DNA of 64,000 nucleotides from CAZEER01 sp964511215 (GTDB lineage Bacteria; Fidelibacterota; Marinisomatia; Marinisomatales; UBA1611): positions 14,293-78,292 of the forward strand of contig CAZEER010000001.1 in NCBI GenBank assembly GCA_964511215.1. Direction: 5' to 3'. The notes under the pieces are model-generated. The model was not told the DNA's origin. It was given only the letters and a program-made list of their open reading frames with translations, and did no database searches. Positions 18,485 through 28,483 of the stretch are shown one piece after another. Positions within the stretch are counted from its first letter, which is position 1, and each line of letters starts with the position of its first letter. The translations under genes and the position numbers were made by a program.

Positions 18485-19684
18485 ATGAAAAAATTATCAG
18501 TTATTTTTTTTTTAAAATTAATTTTTCCTCTAAATGCTGAAAATCTTGCTCTAATAAAATTAGCTGATGTACCCCAAAAAGCTCTTTATATAACGCAACC
18601 TAAAAATGAAAAAGAGCGTCTTTTTGTTATTAATCAAAGAGGATTAATTCACATAATATATAAAGGGAAAACACTTGCACAACCATTCCTTGATATTTCA
18701 GATAGAGTTCATGCTCCTTTAACTCTAGAAAGTGAAGAAGGGCTCACTGGTCTTGCATTTCACCCAAATTATCAAAAGAATGGATATTTTTATTTGAATT
18801 ATATAGATAAAAATAATAATTCTGTTGTTTCAAGGTTTTCTGTTAAAGACGATTTGAATAAAGCCGATAAAAATTCAGAAAAAAAACTTTTAAGCCTTAC
18901 CCAACCATTTGATAATCATAACGGTGGACATCTCGCATTTGGACCTGTAGATGGTATGTTATATATAAGCTTCGGTGATGGTGGTAAATACGCTGATCCA
19001 TATAATAACTCCCAAAACTTAGGAACATTACTGGGATCCATATTACGTATTGATGTTGATAATGATGATCCATATGGAATTCCTTTTGATAATCCATTCG
19101 CCAGTAAAAAAAATTTGCGGCCTGAAATATTTTGTTATGGATTAAAAAATCCATTGCGATTTTCATTTGATAGTAAAACAAACGATTTAATTATCAATGA
19201 TGCTAGTAAAAATTCATGGGAAGAGGTTAACTGGGTTACTTGGGACAAGTCTAAAGGCGGTAATTTTGGGTGGCCTATTATGGAGGGAAAACATTGCTTT
19301 GATTCTGAGGCTTTTTGTGAAACAAAAAGTCTTATTTTACCAATTCATGCATACTCTTCAAATAACCTTGCCTATCTACCGAGAATTTTGGCTATGAATG
19401 AAAAAGAAACAACAGGATGTTCGGTATCCGGAGGGCACGTTTATAGAGGAAACAAACATTCTTCTTTACAAGGAATGTATATATTTGGTGATTATTGTAG
19501 TGGTCAGATATGGGCTTTAAAACAAATTAATGGTAAAATTATATCGTTTATAAATTTACTGCCTGAATTAAAAAGGTGGAGTAAGACCCTCCCCCTATAT
19601 ATTTCTTCTATTGGTGAAGACAATATGGGGGAATTGTATGTAGTGGATTATTTAGGGACTATCTATAAATTCATCTCTAATTAA
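18485..19684 (+). CDS. PQQ-dependent sugar dehydrogenase family (GSDH/sorbosone type), secreted
   Basis: 399 residues with a short signal peptide (ending about LNAEN). The six-bladed propeller motifs of soluble aldose sugar dehydrogenases are present: TGLAFHPNYQKNGYFYLNY, HNGGHLAFGP, YISFGDGG, GLKNPLRFSFD, EEVNWV, FGWPIMEG and GGHVYRG, then FGDYCSGQIW. The histidine in NGGHLAFGP fits the PQQ-binding position. It likely oxidises sugars in the periplasm; substrate and actual cofactor use are not known. It begins 12 bases after ligA. Confidence 0.88.
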   Translation: MKKLSVIFFLKLIFPLNAENLALIKLADVPQKALYITQPKNEKERLFVINQRGLIHIIYKGKTLAQPFLDISDRVHAPLTLESEEGLTGLAFHPNYQKNGYFYLNYIDKNNNSVVSRFSVKDDLNKADKNSEKKLLSLTQPFDNHNGGHLAFGPVDGMLYISFGDGGKYADPYNNSQNLGTLLGSILRIDVDNDDPYGIPFDNPFASKKNLRPEIFCYGLKNPLRFSFDSKTNDLIINDASKNSWEEVNWVTWDKSKGGNFGWPIMEGKHCFDSEAFCETKSLILPIHAYSSNNLAYLPRILAMNEKETTGCSVSGGHVYRGNKHSSLQGMYIFGDYCSGQIWALKQINGKIISFINLLPELKRWSKTLPLYISSIGEDNMGELYVVDYLGTIYKFISN

Positions 19685-19697
19685 AAGTAAAAACACC

Positions 19698-20000
19698 ATG
19701 ATGAAAATAGAAGAAGTAGTAGGAGATGTGATCTTACTAGTTTTAGATAACCATGAACCATTAAAAAAAATAGGCATTGACCAAGATAAAATATATGCGC
19801 AAATAAAAGGCTATGATGAAAATGGTATGTGGATCCATCACCCAGAGTTTCAAGTCCCTGATTTTAAAACGAAAGGGGATGCAAAAACACTAGAGGCATC
19901 AATCCTCATCCCATGGGTATTTATTATCTCCATTGCTCATTTTCCTGGTGCAGAGGGGTTTGACTTCCCTTCTCCATTCAAACATCCGATAGGCTTCTAA
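19698..20000 (+). CDS. Hypothetical protein (100 aa)
   Basis: Not recognised. It is a compact, soluble-looking protein with VVGDVILLVLDNHEPLKKIGI at the start (read as short pieces), an acidic middle and a hydrophobic segment LIPWVFIISIAHFPG near residues 70-85, too short for a confident membrane span. It lies 13 bases after the sugar dehydrogenase and 7 bases before the ABC ATPase, so it is in the same transcription unit. Confidence 0.6.
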   Translation: MMKIEEVVGDVILLVLDNHEPLKKIGIDQDKIYAQIKGYDENGMWIHHPEFQVPDFKTKGDAKTLEASILIPWVFIISIAHFPGAEGFDFPSPFKHPIGF

Positions 20001-20007
20001 TACTTTA

Positions 20008-20934
20008 ATGTCACCAGTAGCAATAGAAATAAAAGGATTAACTAAATCCTATGGGGATGTACTCGCTCTAAATGGCGTTGACATTCAGATTAAAAGAGGC
20101 GAATTCTATGGATTATTAGGACCAAATGGTGCTGGTAAAACCACAACAATTAATATTCTAACAGGGTTAGTTTTTAGAGATAAAGGATCTACAAAGGTTT
20201 TTGGCAGAGACACTATACAAGACTTTCGTTATACAAGGTCAAAAATTGGGATAGCAGCACAGGAATTTTCAGTTGATTGGTTTTTCCCAATTGAAAAACT
20301 TCTTTTATTTCAAGCCGGATACTATGGCATTAAAAAACATGATGCCATGCCAATGGTTAATGTTTTATTAGAACGCTTGGGACTTTCAAAAAAAAGAAAC
20401 TCTCGATTGCGTCAGCTATCAGGAGGAATGAAAAGACGCTTTCAAATTGCTAAGGCACTTGTGCATAATCCTGATATTATTATTCTTGATGAGCCCACAG
20501 CTGGTGTGGATGTTGAATTACGAAGAGATCTCTGGCAATACCTTAGAGATTTACATTCTGAAGGTAAAACTATTTTATTAACCACTCATTATATAGAAGA
20601 AGCAGAGTTACTATGTGAAAACGTCGCCATTATTGATCAAGGATCAATTTTAAAAAAAGGATCACCTAGAATGCTTACTCGAGAATTAGGGACCGCCGGA
20701 ATTACAGTCAATCTTGGAGATTCACATAACCAGATTAGAAATGAATTGAAAGAATATAAATTCACTCAAAAAGAAAATAGACTGCATTTTTCAGTAAAAG
20801 ATCCCGATCAAGCATTACCTAAGATTATACAAATCTTGTCAAAAGAAAATATCCATATCCAGAGCATTAAATCGAACAAATCATCATTAGAAGATGTATT
20901 CTTAAATCTAACCGGAAAAGGAATTAATGAATGA
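20008..20934 (+). CDS. ABC-2 exporter, ATPase subunit
   Basis: 308 residues. Walker A GPNGAGKTT, signature LSGGMKRR, Walker B IIILDEPTAGVD and the H-loop TTHYIEEAE are intact. The GMKRR signature and the ~80-residue C-terminal extension are typical of the DrrA/CcmA-type ATPases of ABC-2 exporters. Its stop overlaps the start of the permease gene by 4 bases (ATGA). Substrate unknown; these systems move lipids, polysaccharides or small drugs. Confidence 0.92.
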   Translation: MSPVAIEIKGLTKSYGDVLALNGVDIQIKRGEFYGLLGPNGAGKTTTINILTGLVFRDKGSTKVFGRDTIQDFRYTRSKIGIAAQEFSVDWFFPIEKLLLFQAGYYGIKKHDAMPMVNVLLERLGLSKKRNSRLRQLSGGMKRRFQIAKALVHNPDIIILDEPTAGVDVELRRDLWQYLRDLHSEGKTILLTTHYIEEAELLCENVAIIDQGSILKKGSPRMLTRELGTAGITVNLGDSHNQIRNELKEYKFTQKENRLHFSVKDPDQALPKIIQILSKENIHIQSIKSNKSSLEDVFLNLTGKGINE

Positions 20935-21692
20935 ATTGGGTAGGTTTAAATACACTGATTTATCGAGAAGTCGGTCGTTTTTTTTCTGTATATAGGCAAA
21001 CTGTTTTACCAGGACTAATCACAACAGCTCTTTATATTGCTATTTTTGGGTTTACATTAGAGCAACGAATAGCAGAAATACAGGGGATTCCCTATACTAT
21101 GTTTATTTTACCAGGGCTAATTATGATGAATACACTTACCAATGCAACATCCAACACATCATCTTCTATGTTACAAATGAAACTACTTCAACAATTACCA
21201 GACCTTCTAACTGCTCCATTATCTGGTTTTGAAATTTCATTGGCCTACATTATTGGTGGCACAGTTCGAGGATTAGTCAATGGTGTCCTAGTTTTGATTT
21301 TAGGAATATTTCTAATTGGTATGCCTGTAAAAGATCCAATAGGTACTGTGCTATTTATACTGTTAGTCTCTTGGGCATTCTCTAGCATGGGACTCCTGCT
21401 CGGACAACTCGCTGACAGTTGGGATCAATTAGCCATGATGCAAAACTTTTTTCTTACACCTCTTAGCTTTCTCGGGGGGATATTCTATTCTATAAAAATG
21501 CTGCCTGCTTGGGCACAAACTCTTAGTTATATTAATCCTATATATTATATGATCAATGGTATTCGTTATACTATTTTGGGTATAAGCGATTCAAAAATAG
21601 AGATTAGCATATTAATGGCTATTATTCTTACTGTGGTTTTCACATTAGCATCAATCCTACTTATGCAAAGTGGGAAAAAAATAAAACAATGA
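20931..21692 (+). CDS. ABC-2 exporter, permease subunit
   Basis: 253 residues with six hydrophobic segments and the ABC-2 type permease pattern, including FILPGLIMMNTLTNA and the conserved late segment PLSFLGGIFYSIKMLPAW followed by INPIYYMINGIRYTILG. It pairs with the ATPase immediately upstream (4-base overlap) and overlaps the following gene by 4 bases. It is the inner-membrane channel of the exporter. Confidence 0.92.
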   Translation: MNWVGLNTLIYREVGRFFSVYRQTVLPGLITTALYIAIFGFTLEQRIAEIQGIPYTMFILPGLIMMNTLTNATSNTSSSMLQMKLLQQLPDLLTAPLSGFEISLAYIIGGTVRGLVNGVLVLILGIFLIGMPVKDPIGTVLFILLVSWAFSSMGLLLGQLADSWDQLAMMQNFFLTPLSFLGGIFYSIKMLPAWAQTLSYINPIYYMINGIRYTILGISDSKIEISILMAIILTVVFTLASILLMQSGKKIKQ

Positions 21693-22396
21693 AAAATTAT
21701 TTACTCCTTCTATTATTTATGTCTGTTGTTTTTACGCATGATCCAAATAAAGAAGAATTAAATTGGAAATATTATTATCGATTTGGATCTGTATTTTCAG
21801 AAACCCCAAAATTTGGAACGGCTGGGTACACTAGATTAAAACGGACAACAAAAAACACTTTTCATGATGTTCGTTTATTGGCTCATATATTTAAGAATGA
21901 CACTGAGATAAAAATACGCCATAAATCTAGCCGGCGTTTTCTGACTTTAGATAAATTTTATTCTTTTAATACATTAATTTATGAAAAAAATACTATTATA
22001 AATGTTGATCTGCGTTATCATTATAATCAAGGCCTCGGATATTTCTTAAAAAATAGAGAGTCGGGAAACATGACCTTAGAAATTGGGGTGGCTTTTGATA
22101 ATTCTGATTATTTGAATAACGAACAAAAAACTGCTTACATAAGAACAGCGTACTCTATAGATCAAGATTTAAATAAATTTTCAGGTAAATGCGAAATAGA
22201 TTATTATCACCAAGTCAGTAATATTGTTGATTCAACCAACCTTTCTAGATTTCAAATTTTAACTGAATTAAAATGGAATCTTCGAAAAAACTCAGGTATC
22301 ATCACTGGGTTCACCTGTGACATCCATAATGACGATCTTAACCCTTCTGTTTTTCTTGCCCTTGCAGTTTCAGAGTCACTTAATTGGGACATGTAA
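21689..22396 (+). CDS. Putative DUF481-like outer-membrane barrel protein
   Basis: 235 residues with a signal peptide (to about residue 16). The mature sequence alternates polar and hydrophobic residues in ~10-residue strands separated by turns, e.g. YYYRFGSVFS, LRYHYNQGLGYF, TLEIGVAFDN, and ends in an aromatic/hydrophobic strand, as in DUF481/YdiY-type barrels. It overlaps the ABC permease by 4 bases, so it may be the outer-membrane partner of that exporter (inference). The family call is tentative. Confidence 0.6.
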   Translation: MKNYLLLLLFMSVVFTHDPNKEELNWKYYYRFGSVFSETPKFGTAGYTRLKRTTKNTFHDVRLLAHIFKNDTEIKIRHKSSRRFLTLDKFYSFNTLIYEKNTIINVDLRYHYNQGLGYFLKNRESGNMTLEIGVAFDNSDYLNNEQKTAYIRTAYSIDQDLNKFSGKCEIDYYHQVSNIVDSTNLSRFQILTELKWNLRKNSGIITGFTCDIHNDDLNPSVFLALAVSESLNWDM

Positions 22397-22440
22397 TATT
22401 ATAATTATTAATCAAACTATAAACCAATCGAATGCTTTAA

Positions 22441-25404
22441 TTAAAATGGGTTGATAAGTGTCAATTGCAAATAAGGATTGGGATTATTATCTGCCTCCCA
22501 TTCTTTTGGCTCTTGTGCCCAGCCATAACTAAAAATAAAAATAGGAGCTGCTGCCAAATTAATCGAAAATCTAAACTCAGCTCCTGTAGTAATGATTATT
22601 TCTTCTGTTTCTTTGGCGTTACTCCATGCGTTACCAAAATCAGTAATTAATGCAAATGTTGGCCTACCTAGTTTTAATACCCTAAAAGCTTCTATAATAT
22701 TAATTGGTACTATTGGCAATCTAAATTCAAAAGTACCCATAAATGCCTCAGTCCCGAATCTACTGCCTGTATAACCTCTTGGAGACATATATTCGCGTCC
22801 TGGAGTCACGCTGCCCATCAAATAGAAATTCGGGATATTAAAAATTCCCAAAGAATCCTGGGTTGGTGGTGTTCCATTGATTGTTTCGTATCTCAAACGT
22901 CCATAAAGTGTAAACGGACCAAGTTTATTATTTGTATAACTATCAAACTCTATTTTAGTGTAATCAAAATTGCCCCATAGTTCTTCCGTAGCATATTTTA
23001 AAGCTGCCGTTAGTCCATACCCCTGTCTCGGAGATAACATGTTTACTCTGTGCTTCCTTTTATTAACAAAAGTATATTTCAGATTAATGCTCCCTTCATC
23101 TTCTCCTGTGCGTGCTGATTCAAGATTTGAAAATATGGATGTTTCTGGGGGGCGGCTATCTTGCATATAAATTTTTCTATTAACCAGCTGTAAAGAATAT
23201 GTTAAAGAATGGTTTGCAGAAAGAGATTTGCCAAAATTATATGGAGATCTACCCCATATAGTAAACCCGTTAAAACTTTCGATGAAAGACTGTTCTTGGT
23301 TTAAAAACTGTAATTGAAAGTTACTATCCTTATAAATATCTATTCCCCAGAAACCTCTAAAAGGGAAGCCCGATGAATTTTGATATCCTATATATGTACT
23401 ATGTAAAGTACTCTCAGCACCCCAAGCTGCACCATAAAACATAGCAAGAGTATGCTGGCCTAAGGCATCTGTAAAAGCACCATTATACAAAAAAGATTCA
23501 ACGTCAGGCAACACAATACTGCCGAGATGTTTCATGTTTTTGTAAAACTTATAATTTGTTTCATCAATTATATTAACTGTTAGATCTGGGTCAATATTTT
23601 TTATTGGATAGTCCGGTCTCTTTTCACGCCAAGATGAAAACCCATTATTAATATTTATTGTAGTTTTATTTGCAACCCTTTTAGGATCAACAGATACTAC
23701 CCTTGCAGAGTCTACAGTATTTAATGTCATTGCAGTAATTGTCGATGTTGTATTATTCCACTGTGTCCCTATCACCACATCTCCAACATCTGTGTTCTGG
23801 ATTGTAGTTCCAGTTTTCAAATCATATGTGAATAGGTTCGGGGTATATTCATATAAACCTGTATATGAAATTTTTTCGCCGTTAGGATGCCAAATTGGTA
23901 AATAGTCGCCTTCACTAGAATTGGTGATTTTTTTTGATTCACCTGTTTCAATTTCCACAATATAGATATCCATTAATCCATCAGGACCAGATTTCGAAAA
24001 AACTACTTCTTTCCCGTTCGGACTCCAGAAAGGTGTTATAACCTGCGTGTTCATTCCATTTTTTGTGATTTGTTTTACATTTTTCCCATTGGTATCCATA
24101 GTATACAATTGGGAGATTGAATTTTTATGCGCAACAAATAAAATCGATTCCCCATCAGGAGAAAACTTTGGATAATTTGCCCTCATAGAGTAGGTAAGGA
24201 GTGTTTTTTTATTTGTTTCTATATCAATTTTCCACACATCATAAATAAGTGACTGGTTTTTACCATAGCGATACTTAGGATAGACAATAGATTTATTATC
24301 CGGAGAAACATCAAGATTCATAATTAATTCACCAAAAACACCATAATCTAACTCTTTGAGTTTCCATTTATGTTTTACCCTTTTAGGCTTTTCATTTTTT
24401 TTCTTTGCTATCTTAACTCTCTCTTTCCATATTTTTTTTTCTTTTGCAGTATCTCTCGTTGCAACAACCAGTGATAAGTCTCCCTGCCCTTTGGATAACA
24501 TCCCAATCATTGCAATACGCATACTGTCAGGGAAATAATCGAAGGTTACAACTTTTTTCATAGGTAGTTTGTGGACACGACCAACATCTATTAATCTTTC
24601 TTTCTGTGCTCTCTGACCATAAAAAAAAGTGTTCATATGGCGACGCCAATCTTCGTTGAATTGTTTTAGTTTAATACCTGTGTGTTTTTTAAATGAATTT
24701 TCAAAAAATAAAAGTCCCGCACTATTGCGGTAATTCAAGATCTTCGTTATTGTAGAATCACCAAATCGGTCTGCAAGGTATAAGCTTTTTGAAAAACCAT
24801 CATTATGAGGATCCGCAATTTTATGTACTGTATTACGTATAACATGACCTTTATGTGATATATCGTAACGAAATGGTCTCCATTTTTCAGTATAGTATTC
24901 TGCTAAACCTTCCACTATCCATGGTGGTACACCACTAATGAGGCTATGCATTGTATTAGGCAACCACTTAGGACCTTTTACAGTATTAAAAAACACAAGA
25001 TGTTGAAGTTCATGTACTAATACGCTCCTCATCCATTTTTCATCTCCAAGCCATAAAGATGCGTCATTCTGATCTACCCAAATAATTGTATAGTTTCCAG
25101 ATGTAGCAAACCCATTTAATACTTCATCTTCAGTGGTAAATGCAATGTCCAGCTTGGGTAATTCTTCTATACCCATTTGTTGCATTAAAACTGGCCTAAC
25201 TTGTTCTGCCATAGAGGCGCCCTGGATTGCAATATCATAAATTCCTTCATGGTAGTGAATATTAAAATTTTCTGTTGAAATAGTTTTCCAAATTAATTCA
25301 CCATGCGATCGATTACTCCACATCCATGCCCCAGTTGCCTGTATAAATGAATATGATATGCATATTTGGATAAAAATGATTTTTTTTATTATCCTGATTT
25401 TCAT
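22441..25404 (-). CDS. Secreted fusion: gluzincin-like protease, TolB-type propeller, outer-membrane barrel
   Basis: 987 residues in three parts. After a signal peptide (about 1-25) comes a zinc-protease-like domain with HELQH at 131-135 and a downstream glutamate in WIVEGLAEY (E165), the gluzincin arrangement. A TolB/PD40 beta-propeller follows (about 330-600) with repeats such as KFSPDGESILFVAHK, FWSPNGKEVVFSKSG and IWHPNGEKISYTG. The last ~330 residues look like a BamA/TamA-type barrel with GYTGSRFGTEAFMGTFEFR and a terminal LTLINPF. It is probably anchored in the outer membrane. Its stop region overlaps the HAD gene start by 4 bases. Protease activity is inferred. Confidence 0.8.
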   Translation of the reverse strand: MKIRIIKKIIFIQICISYSFIQATGAWMWSNRSHGELIWKTISTENFNIHYHEGIYDIAIQGASMAEQVRPVLMQQMGIEELPKLDIAFTTEDEVLNGFATSGNYTIIWVDQNDASLWLGDEKWMRSVLVHELQHLVFFNTVKGPKWLPNTMHSLISGVPPWIVEGLAEYYTEKWRPFRYDISHKGHVIRNTVHKIADPHNDGFSKSLYLADRFGDSTITKILNYRNSAGLLFFENSFKKHTGIKLKQFNEDWRRHMNTFFYGQRAQKERLIDVGRVHKLPMKKVVTFDYFPDSMRIAMIGMLSKGQGDLSLVVATRDTAKEKKIWKERVKIAKKKNEKPKRVKHKWKLKELDYGVFGELIMNLDVSPDNKSIVYPKYRYGKNQSLIYDVWKIDIETNKKTLLTYSMRANYPKFSPDGESILFVAHKNSISQLYTMDTNGKNVKQITKNGMNTQVITPFWSPNGKEVVFSKSGPDGLMDIYIVEIETGESKKITNSSEGDYLPIWHPNGEKISYTGLYEYTPNLFTYDLKTGTTIQNTDVGDVVIGTQWNNTTSTITAMTLNTVDSARVVSVDPKRVANKTTININNGFSSWREKRPDYPIKNIDPDLTVNIIDETNYKFYKNMKHLGSIVLPDVESFLYNGAFTDALGQHTLAMFYGAAWGAESTLHSTYIGYQNSSGFPFRGFWGIDIYKDSNFQLQFLNQEQSFIESFNGFTIWGRSPYNFGKSLSANHSLTYSLQLVNRKIYMQDSRPPETSIFSNLESARTGEDEGSINLKYTFVNKRKHRVNMLSPRQGYGLTAALKYATEELWGNFDYTKIEFDSYTNNKLGPFTLYGRLRYETINGTPPTQDSLGIFNIPNFYLMGSVTPGREYMSPRGYTGSRFGTEAFMGTFEFRLPIVPINIIEAFRVLKLGRPTFALITDFGNAWSNAKETEEIIITTGAEFRFSINLAAAPIFIFSYGWAQEPKEWEADNNPNPYLQLTLINPF

Positions 25405-26036
25405 GAAATAGATACCCCTATCTTTAAAAGATCATCGATCAAATGATCATATGATAAAAAATGTATTCCAATTATTCCAACTTTTTCAGCTGCATGAACA
25501 TTGTCAATTAAATCATCTATAAAAACACATTGTTCAGGCTTTATACCAATTTGATTTAACAAAATACGATAAATCTTTTCTTCTGGTTTTCTACAGTCTA
25601 CATCAAAAGAATAAATTGCACCATCAACTAAATTGGGAAATAAATATCGTTTTTCTATTTCATCCTGGATATGTTTGGGGTTGGTATTAGATAACAGCCA
25701 AGTTGAATAGTTGTTAGAAATTTGTTTTAACAATTGCGCTGTTGATTTTTCTTGTCCCAGTAATAACCTCCATGCATACCAAAAATCCTTTTCTTTTAAG
25801 CAACACGGCTGTGGTAATGAATCTCTAAATATCTCAAACCATTCCCGATTTGTTATTCTTCCCCGTTCATATTCACAGTGAGCATCCCAAGGGAATCGAC
25901 TTTCTATGCTTTTAACATCTATATCTGTAGTATCACTTAAATATTGGTATGTCCTATCTGGGTGAATATTTACTAATACTCCACCAATATCAAAAATTAT
26001 TGATTTAATCATACTACCACTCAAAGGGTCCCTCAA
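25401..26036 (-). CDS. HAD superfamily hydrolase (YihX-like)
   Basis: 211 residues. HAD motif I is IIFDIGGVLVNI, motif II LLSNTN, motif III around KPEEKIY and motif IV CVFIDDLIDN, with a helical cap between motifs I and II. Such enzymes are small-molecule phosphatases, such as YihX acting on sugar phosphates; the substrate is unknown. It overlaps both neighbours: its start lies 23 bases inside the glycosylase gene and its end 4 bases inside the next gene. Confidence 0.85.
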   Translation of the reverse strand: MRDPLSGSMIKSIIFDIGGVLVNIHPDRTYQYLSDTTDIDVKSIESRFPWDAHCEYERGRITNREWFEIFRDSLPQPCCLKEKDFWYAWRLLLGQEKSTAQLLKQISNNYSTWLLSNTNPKHIQDEIEKRYLFPNLVDGAIYSFDVDCRKPEEKIYRILLNQIGIKPEQCVFIDDLIDNVHAAEKVGIIGIHFLSYDHLIDDLLKIGVSIS

Positions 26037-26631
26037 GGATTCTCCACAAATAAAGACTCACCACAGTTCTATGGGGTGTCCATATTTTTGCTCTTCCCAT
26101 CATAGTCTCCGCATTTGGCAAATCATTAAGCTTAAAGTAGTAACGATATCCTTTTTGAATTCCAAGGTCTGTCACTGGAAAAACATCAGGTCTATTTAAG
26201 GTGAATATAAGAAACATCTGAGCGGTCCACATACCAACACCTTTTATTTTCATAAGACTTTTAATTATATCTTCATCACTATCCTTCTCCAATTTATTAT
26301 AAATGTCGGGTTTGTCTATAAAAGCATTGGAAACATTATTTATATAATGAGCTTTGGAGGTTGATAACCCAGCAGAGCGCATTCGCTCCATTGGAGTTTT
26401 TATTACTTCATTAGGCCTAGGGAACCTAGAAGACGAAAATAAATTGACAAATCGATTATAAATAATTCTTGCAGCTTTACTACTAAGCTGTTGATATATA
26501 ATCGATCTAACAATTGATTTGAAATAGTTTTGCTCAGGCTGAAGATTATCTATTTCAAAGGAATCAAAAAGTGCTTTGAGACTGGGGTCCAATTTTTTTA
26601 AATCTTGAATTGACGAATTAATATCTAACAT
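26014..26631 (-). CDS. AlkA-like DNA-3-methyladenine glycosylase (HhH-GPD)
   Basis: 205 residues from the ATG at 26631. The frame is open further upstream, but that part overlaps the methyltransferase and has no glycosylase character, so I chose MLDINSS, which lies one base after the methyltransferase stop. The HhH-GPD core is present: IIYQQLSSKAA, IKGVGMWTAQMF and the catalytic aspartate in PVTDLG. It removes alkylated bases from DNA. It is translationally linked to its neighbours on both sides. Confidence 0.85.
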   Translation of the reverse strand: MLDINSSIQDLKKLDPSLKALFDSFEIDNLQPEQNYFKSIVRSIIYQQLSSKAARIIYNRFVNLFSSSRFPRPNEVIKTPMERMRSAGLSTSKAHYINNVSNAFIDKPDIYNKLEKDSDEDIIKSLMKIKGVGMWTAQMFLIFTLNRPDVFPVTDLGIQKGYRYYFKLNDLPNAETMMGRAKIWTPHRTVVSLYLWRILEGPFEW

Positions 26632-26632
26632 C

Positions 26633-27364
26633 CTATTTTTTTCCACATATATAAATCTGCATGCCACTTTCTTCATCCATAGGAGACCCATCATAATCAC
26701 CAAATTTTTCTTTAATAGTAAAACCTGATTCATACAATAAAATATCCATCTCATGAGGATAATACATACGCAAATTATAGCTGTATTTTTCTTCATCTAA
26801 TTTCCCATTCTTTTCCAAAAACCAATGCAAAGCATTAATTTGTGTTTCTGGATTATATAAATTTCTTTCCAGAATTCTACATTTTGTACCATGATAATCA
26901 AAAAATGATGATGCAGGAAATAATTCATCTGTATTCCTAAATAGAAAAGAAGGATCGGGAATAAAAATAGAGATTAGAAACCTTCCTGTTTTTTTTAAAT
27001 GATTAGATACACACTTCAGACAATCTTTTGCTTCCTCAAGTGTGAGATTATGTAAAAAAGAATTAAAACCGATAAAAATAAAACCAAACTTTTTAGATAA
27101 TTTAAAATTACGCATATCTTCAAAAAAAAAGTTTGCTCTATCATCATATTTATTTTTTGCTCTCTTAATAAAATCAGGGCTTAAATCAAGGCCTGTATAC
27201 ATGAGATCTAAGTCAAGTATACATTGCGTCAACCTTCCAGTTCCTGATGCTAATTCTAACACCGGACCTTCATTATTTTTTGCAACAGTTTTGATAAGAT
27301 TAATATCCCAGTTATAGTTTATATGAATAGCATCATATAGATCTGGGTTTGAATAAAGATCCAC
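26633..27364 (-). CDS. SAM-dependent methyltransferase
   Basis: 243 residues of class I methyltransferase. Motif I is VLELASGTGRLTQ, followed by YTGLDLSPDFIKRAK (acidic residue binding the SAM ribose) and FGFIFIGFNSFLHNL (motif IV region). The substrate cannot be told. It is the first gene of a tight unit with the AlkA-like glycosylase and HAD hydrolase, separated from the M24 peptidase by 30 bases. Confidence 0.85.
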   Translation of the reverse strand: MDLYSNPDLYDAIHINYNWDINLIKTVAKNNEGPVLELASGTGRLTQCILDLDLMYTGLDLSPDFIKRAKNKYDDRANFFFEDMRNFKLSKKFGFIFIGFNSFLHNLTLEEAKDCLKCVSNHLKKTGRFLISIFIPDPSFLFRNTDELFPASSFFDYHGTKCRILERNLYNPETQINALHWFLEKNGKLDEEKYSYNLRMYYPHEMDILLYESGFTIKEKFGDYDGSPMDEESGMQIYICGKK

Positions 27365-27394
27365 TTATTATTGTATCTAGAAAAATATTAAAAA

Positions 27395-28477
27395 CTAATT
27401 TAAGACAACTAGGTTTTTAGTAGTCTTATTAAGGATCTCACATCCTCCTTCTTCAATAATGATATCATCTTCTATACGTACTCCGCCCCAACCAGCAAGA
27501 TAAATACCTGGCTCAACAGTCATCACATTATTTACTTCGAGCACTTGGTCACTTTGAGGACTGAATCTTGGAGAAGTATGAATCTCAAGACCAAGGCCAT
27601 GCCCAGTTCCATGGGTATAAAATTTACCATACCCCATTTCATGAATATATTCACGTGTAGCTGAATCAACTTCTTTACATGGGACACCAGATTTAGCAAT
27701 ATCACAGCCTCTTTGTTGTGCTTCTTTTACAATTGAATAAATCTCTTTATGTTTGTTGCTCGCTTCACCAATAACTGGTGTCCGAGTCATATCGGCATGG
27801 TATCCCGCATATTTTGCTGCGGCATCAATAACAACAAAATCGCCTTTTTGAAACTCTCTATCAGTCGGGATTGCATGAGGAAGGGCTCCGTTTGGACCAG
27901 TTGCAACAATCGGCGAATATGCTTCTCCCTCAGCATACTCCCGATACTTTGAAACCATTGTATTAGCAACCTGTTTTTCTGTAAATCCTGGTCTTAGCAT
28001 TGGCAGTATTTCTTCATAAACACTATCTGTTATTTCTACAGCGGTCCGAATACAATCTAGTTCATAACTATCTTTAACTGATGCTAAATCCTCAAGAATC
28101 ATAGATGTGTTTTCCCAGTTTGTATCTGGAAACATTTTTGTCATATTTTCATATTGTACAAAACTCATATGATCACCTTCAAATGCTAGCTTAAGTCCCT
28201 TTGGGTTTAGATTGTTATCTTTAATCTGAGTTAAATGTGAGTCCATCCCTATGAAACGATCTAGTCCTTTAACTTGTACTTTAGATTGTTCTATGTAACG
28301 ACCATCTGTGATAAAATATTGCCCCTTTGGCGTAAACAAGCATGACGCTGCAGAACCTGTAAATCCAGAAATATATCTAATATTTGTTAGATTCGAGATT
28401 AGCATCCCATCAAGTCCTTTTTCACCTAATATGCGTTTTAAATTATCTTGCCGTTTAGAATAAATTAAATCAGACAT
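27395..28477 (-). CDS. M24 family Xaa-Pro aminopeptidase
   Basis: 360 residues: a creatinase-like N-terminal domain (about 1-130) and a pita-bread catalytic domain. The five metal ligands can be placed: aspartates in FVVIDAAAKYAGYHADMTR, a histidine in HGTGHGLGLEIH, and glutamates in MTVEPGIYL and GVRIEDDI. It releases N-terminal residues preceding proline, in the cytoplasm. It ends 30 bases before the methyltransferase gene and starts 6 bases after the TPR gene. Confidence 0.92.
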   Translation of the reverse strand: MSDLIYSKRQDNLKRILGEKGLDGMLISNLTNIRYISGFTGSAASCLFTPKGQYFITDGRYIEQSKVQVKGLDRFIGMDSHLTQIKDNNLNPKGLKLAFEGDHMSFVQYENMTKMFPDTNWENTSMILEDLASVKDSYELDCIRTAVEITDSVYEEILPMLRPGFTEKQVANTMVSKYREYAEGEAYSPIVATGPNGALPHAIPTDREFQKGDFVVIDAAAKYAGYHADMTRTPVIGEASNKHKEIYSIVKEAQQRGCDIAKSGVPCKEVDSATREYIHEMGYGKFYTHGTGHGLGLEIHTSPRFSPQSDQVLEVNNVMTVEPGIYLAGWGGVRIEDDIIIEEGGCEILNKTTKNLVVLN

Positions 28478-28483
28478 ACTATT

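Noticed and set aside
26632..26796. Longer N-terminus for the AlkA-like glycosylase
   Set aside because: The extra 55 residues overlap the methyltransferase gene and carry no family sequence; the internal ATG at 26631 fits the tight gene spacing.
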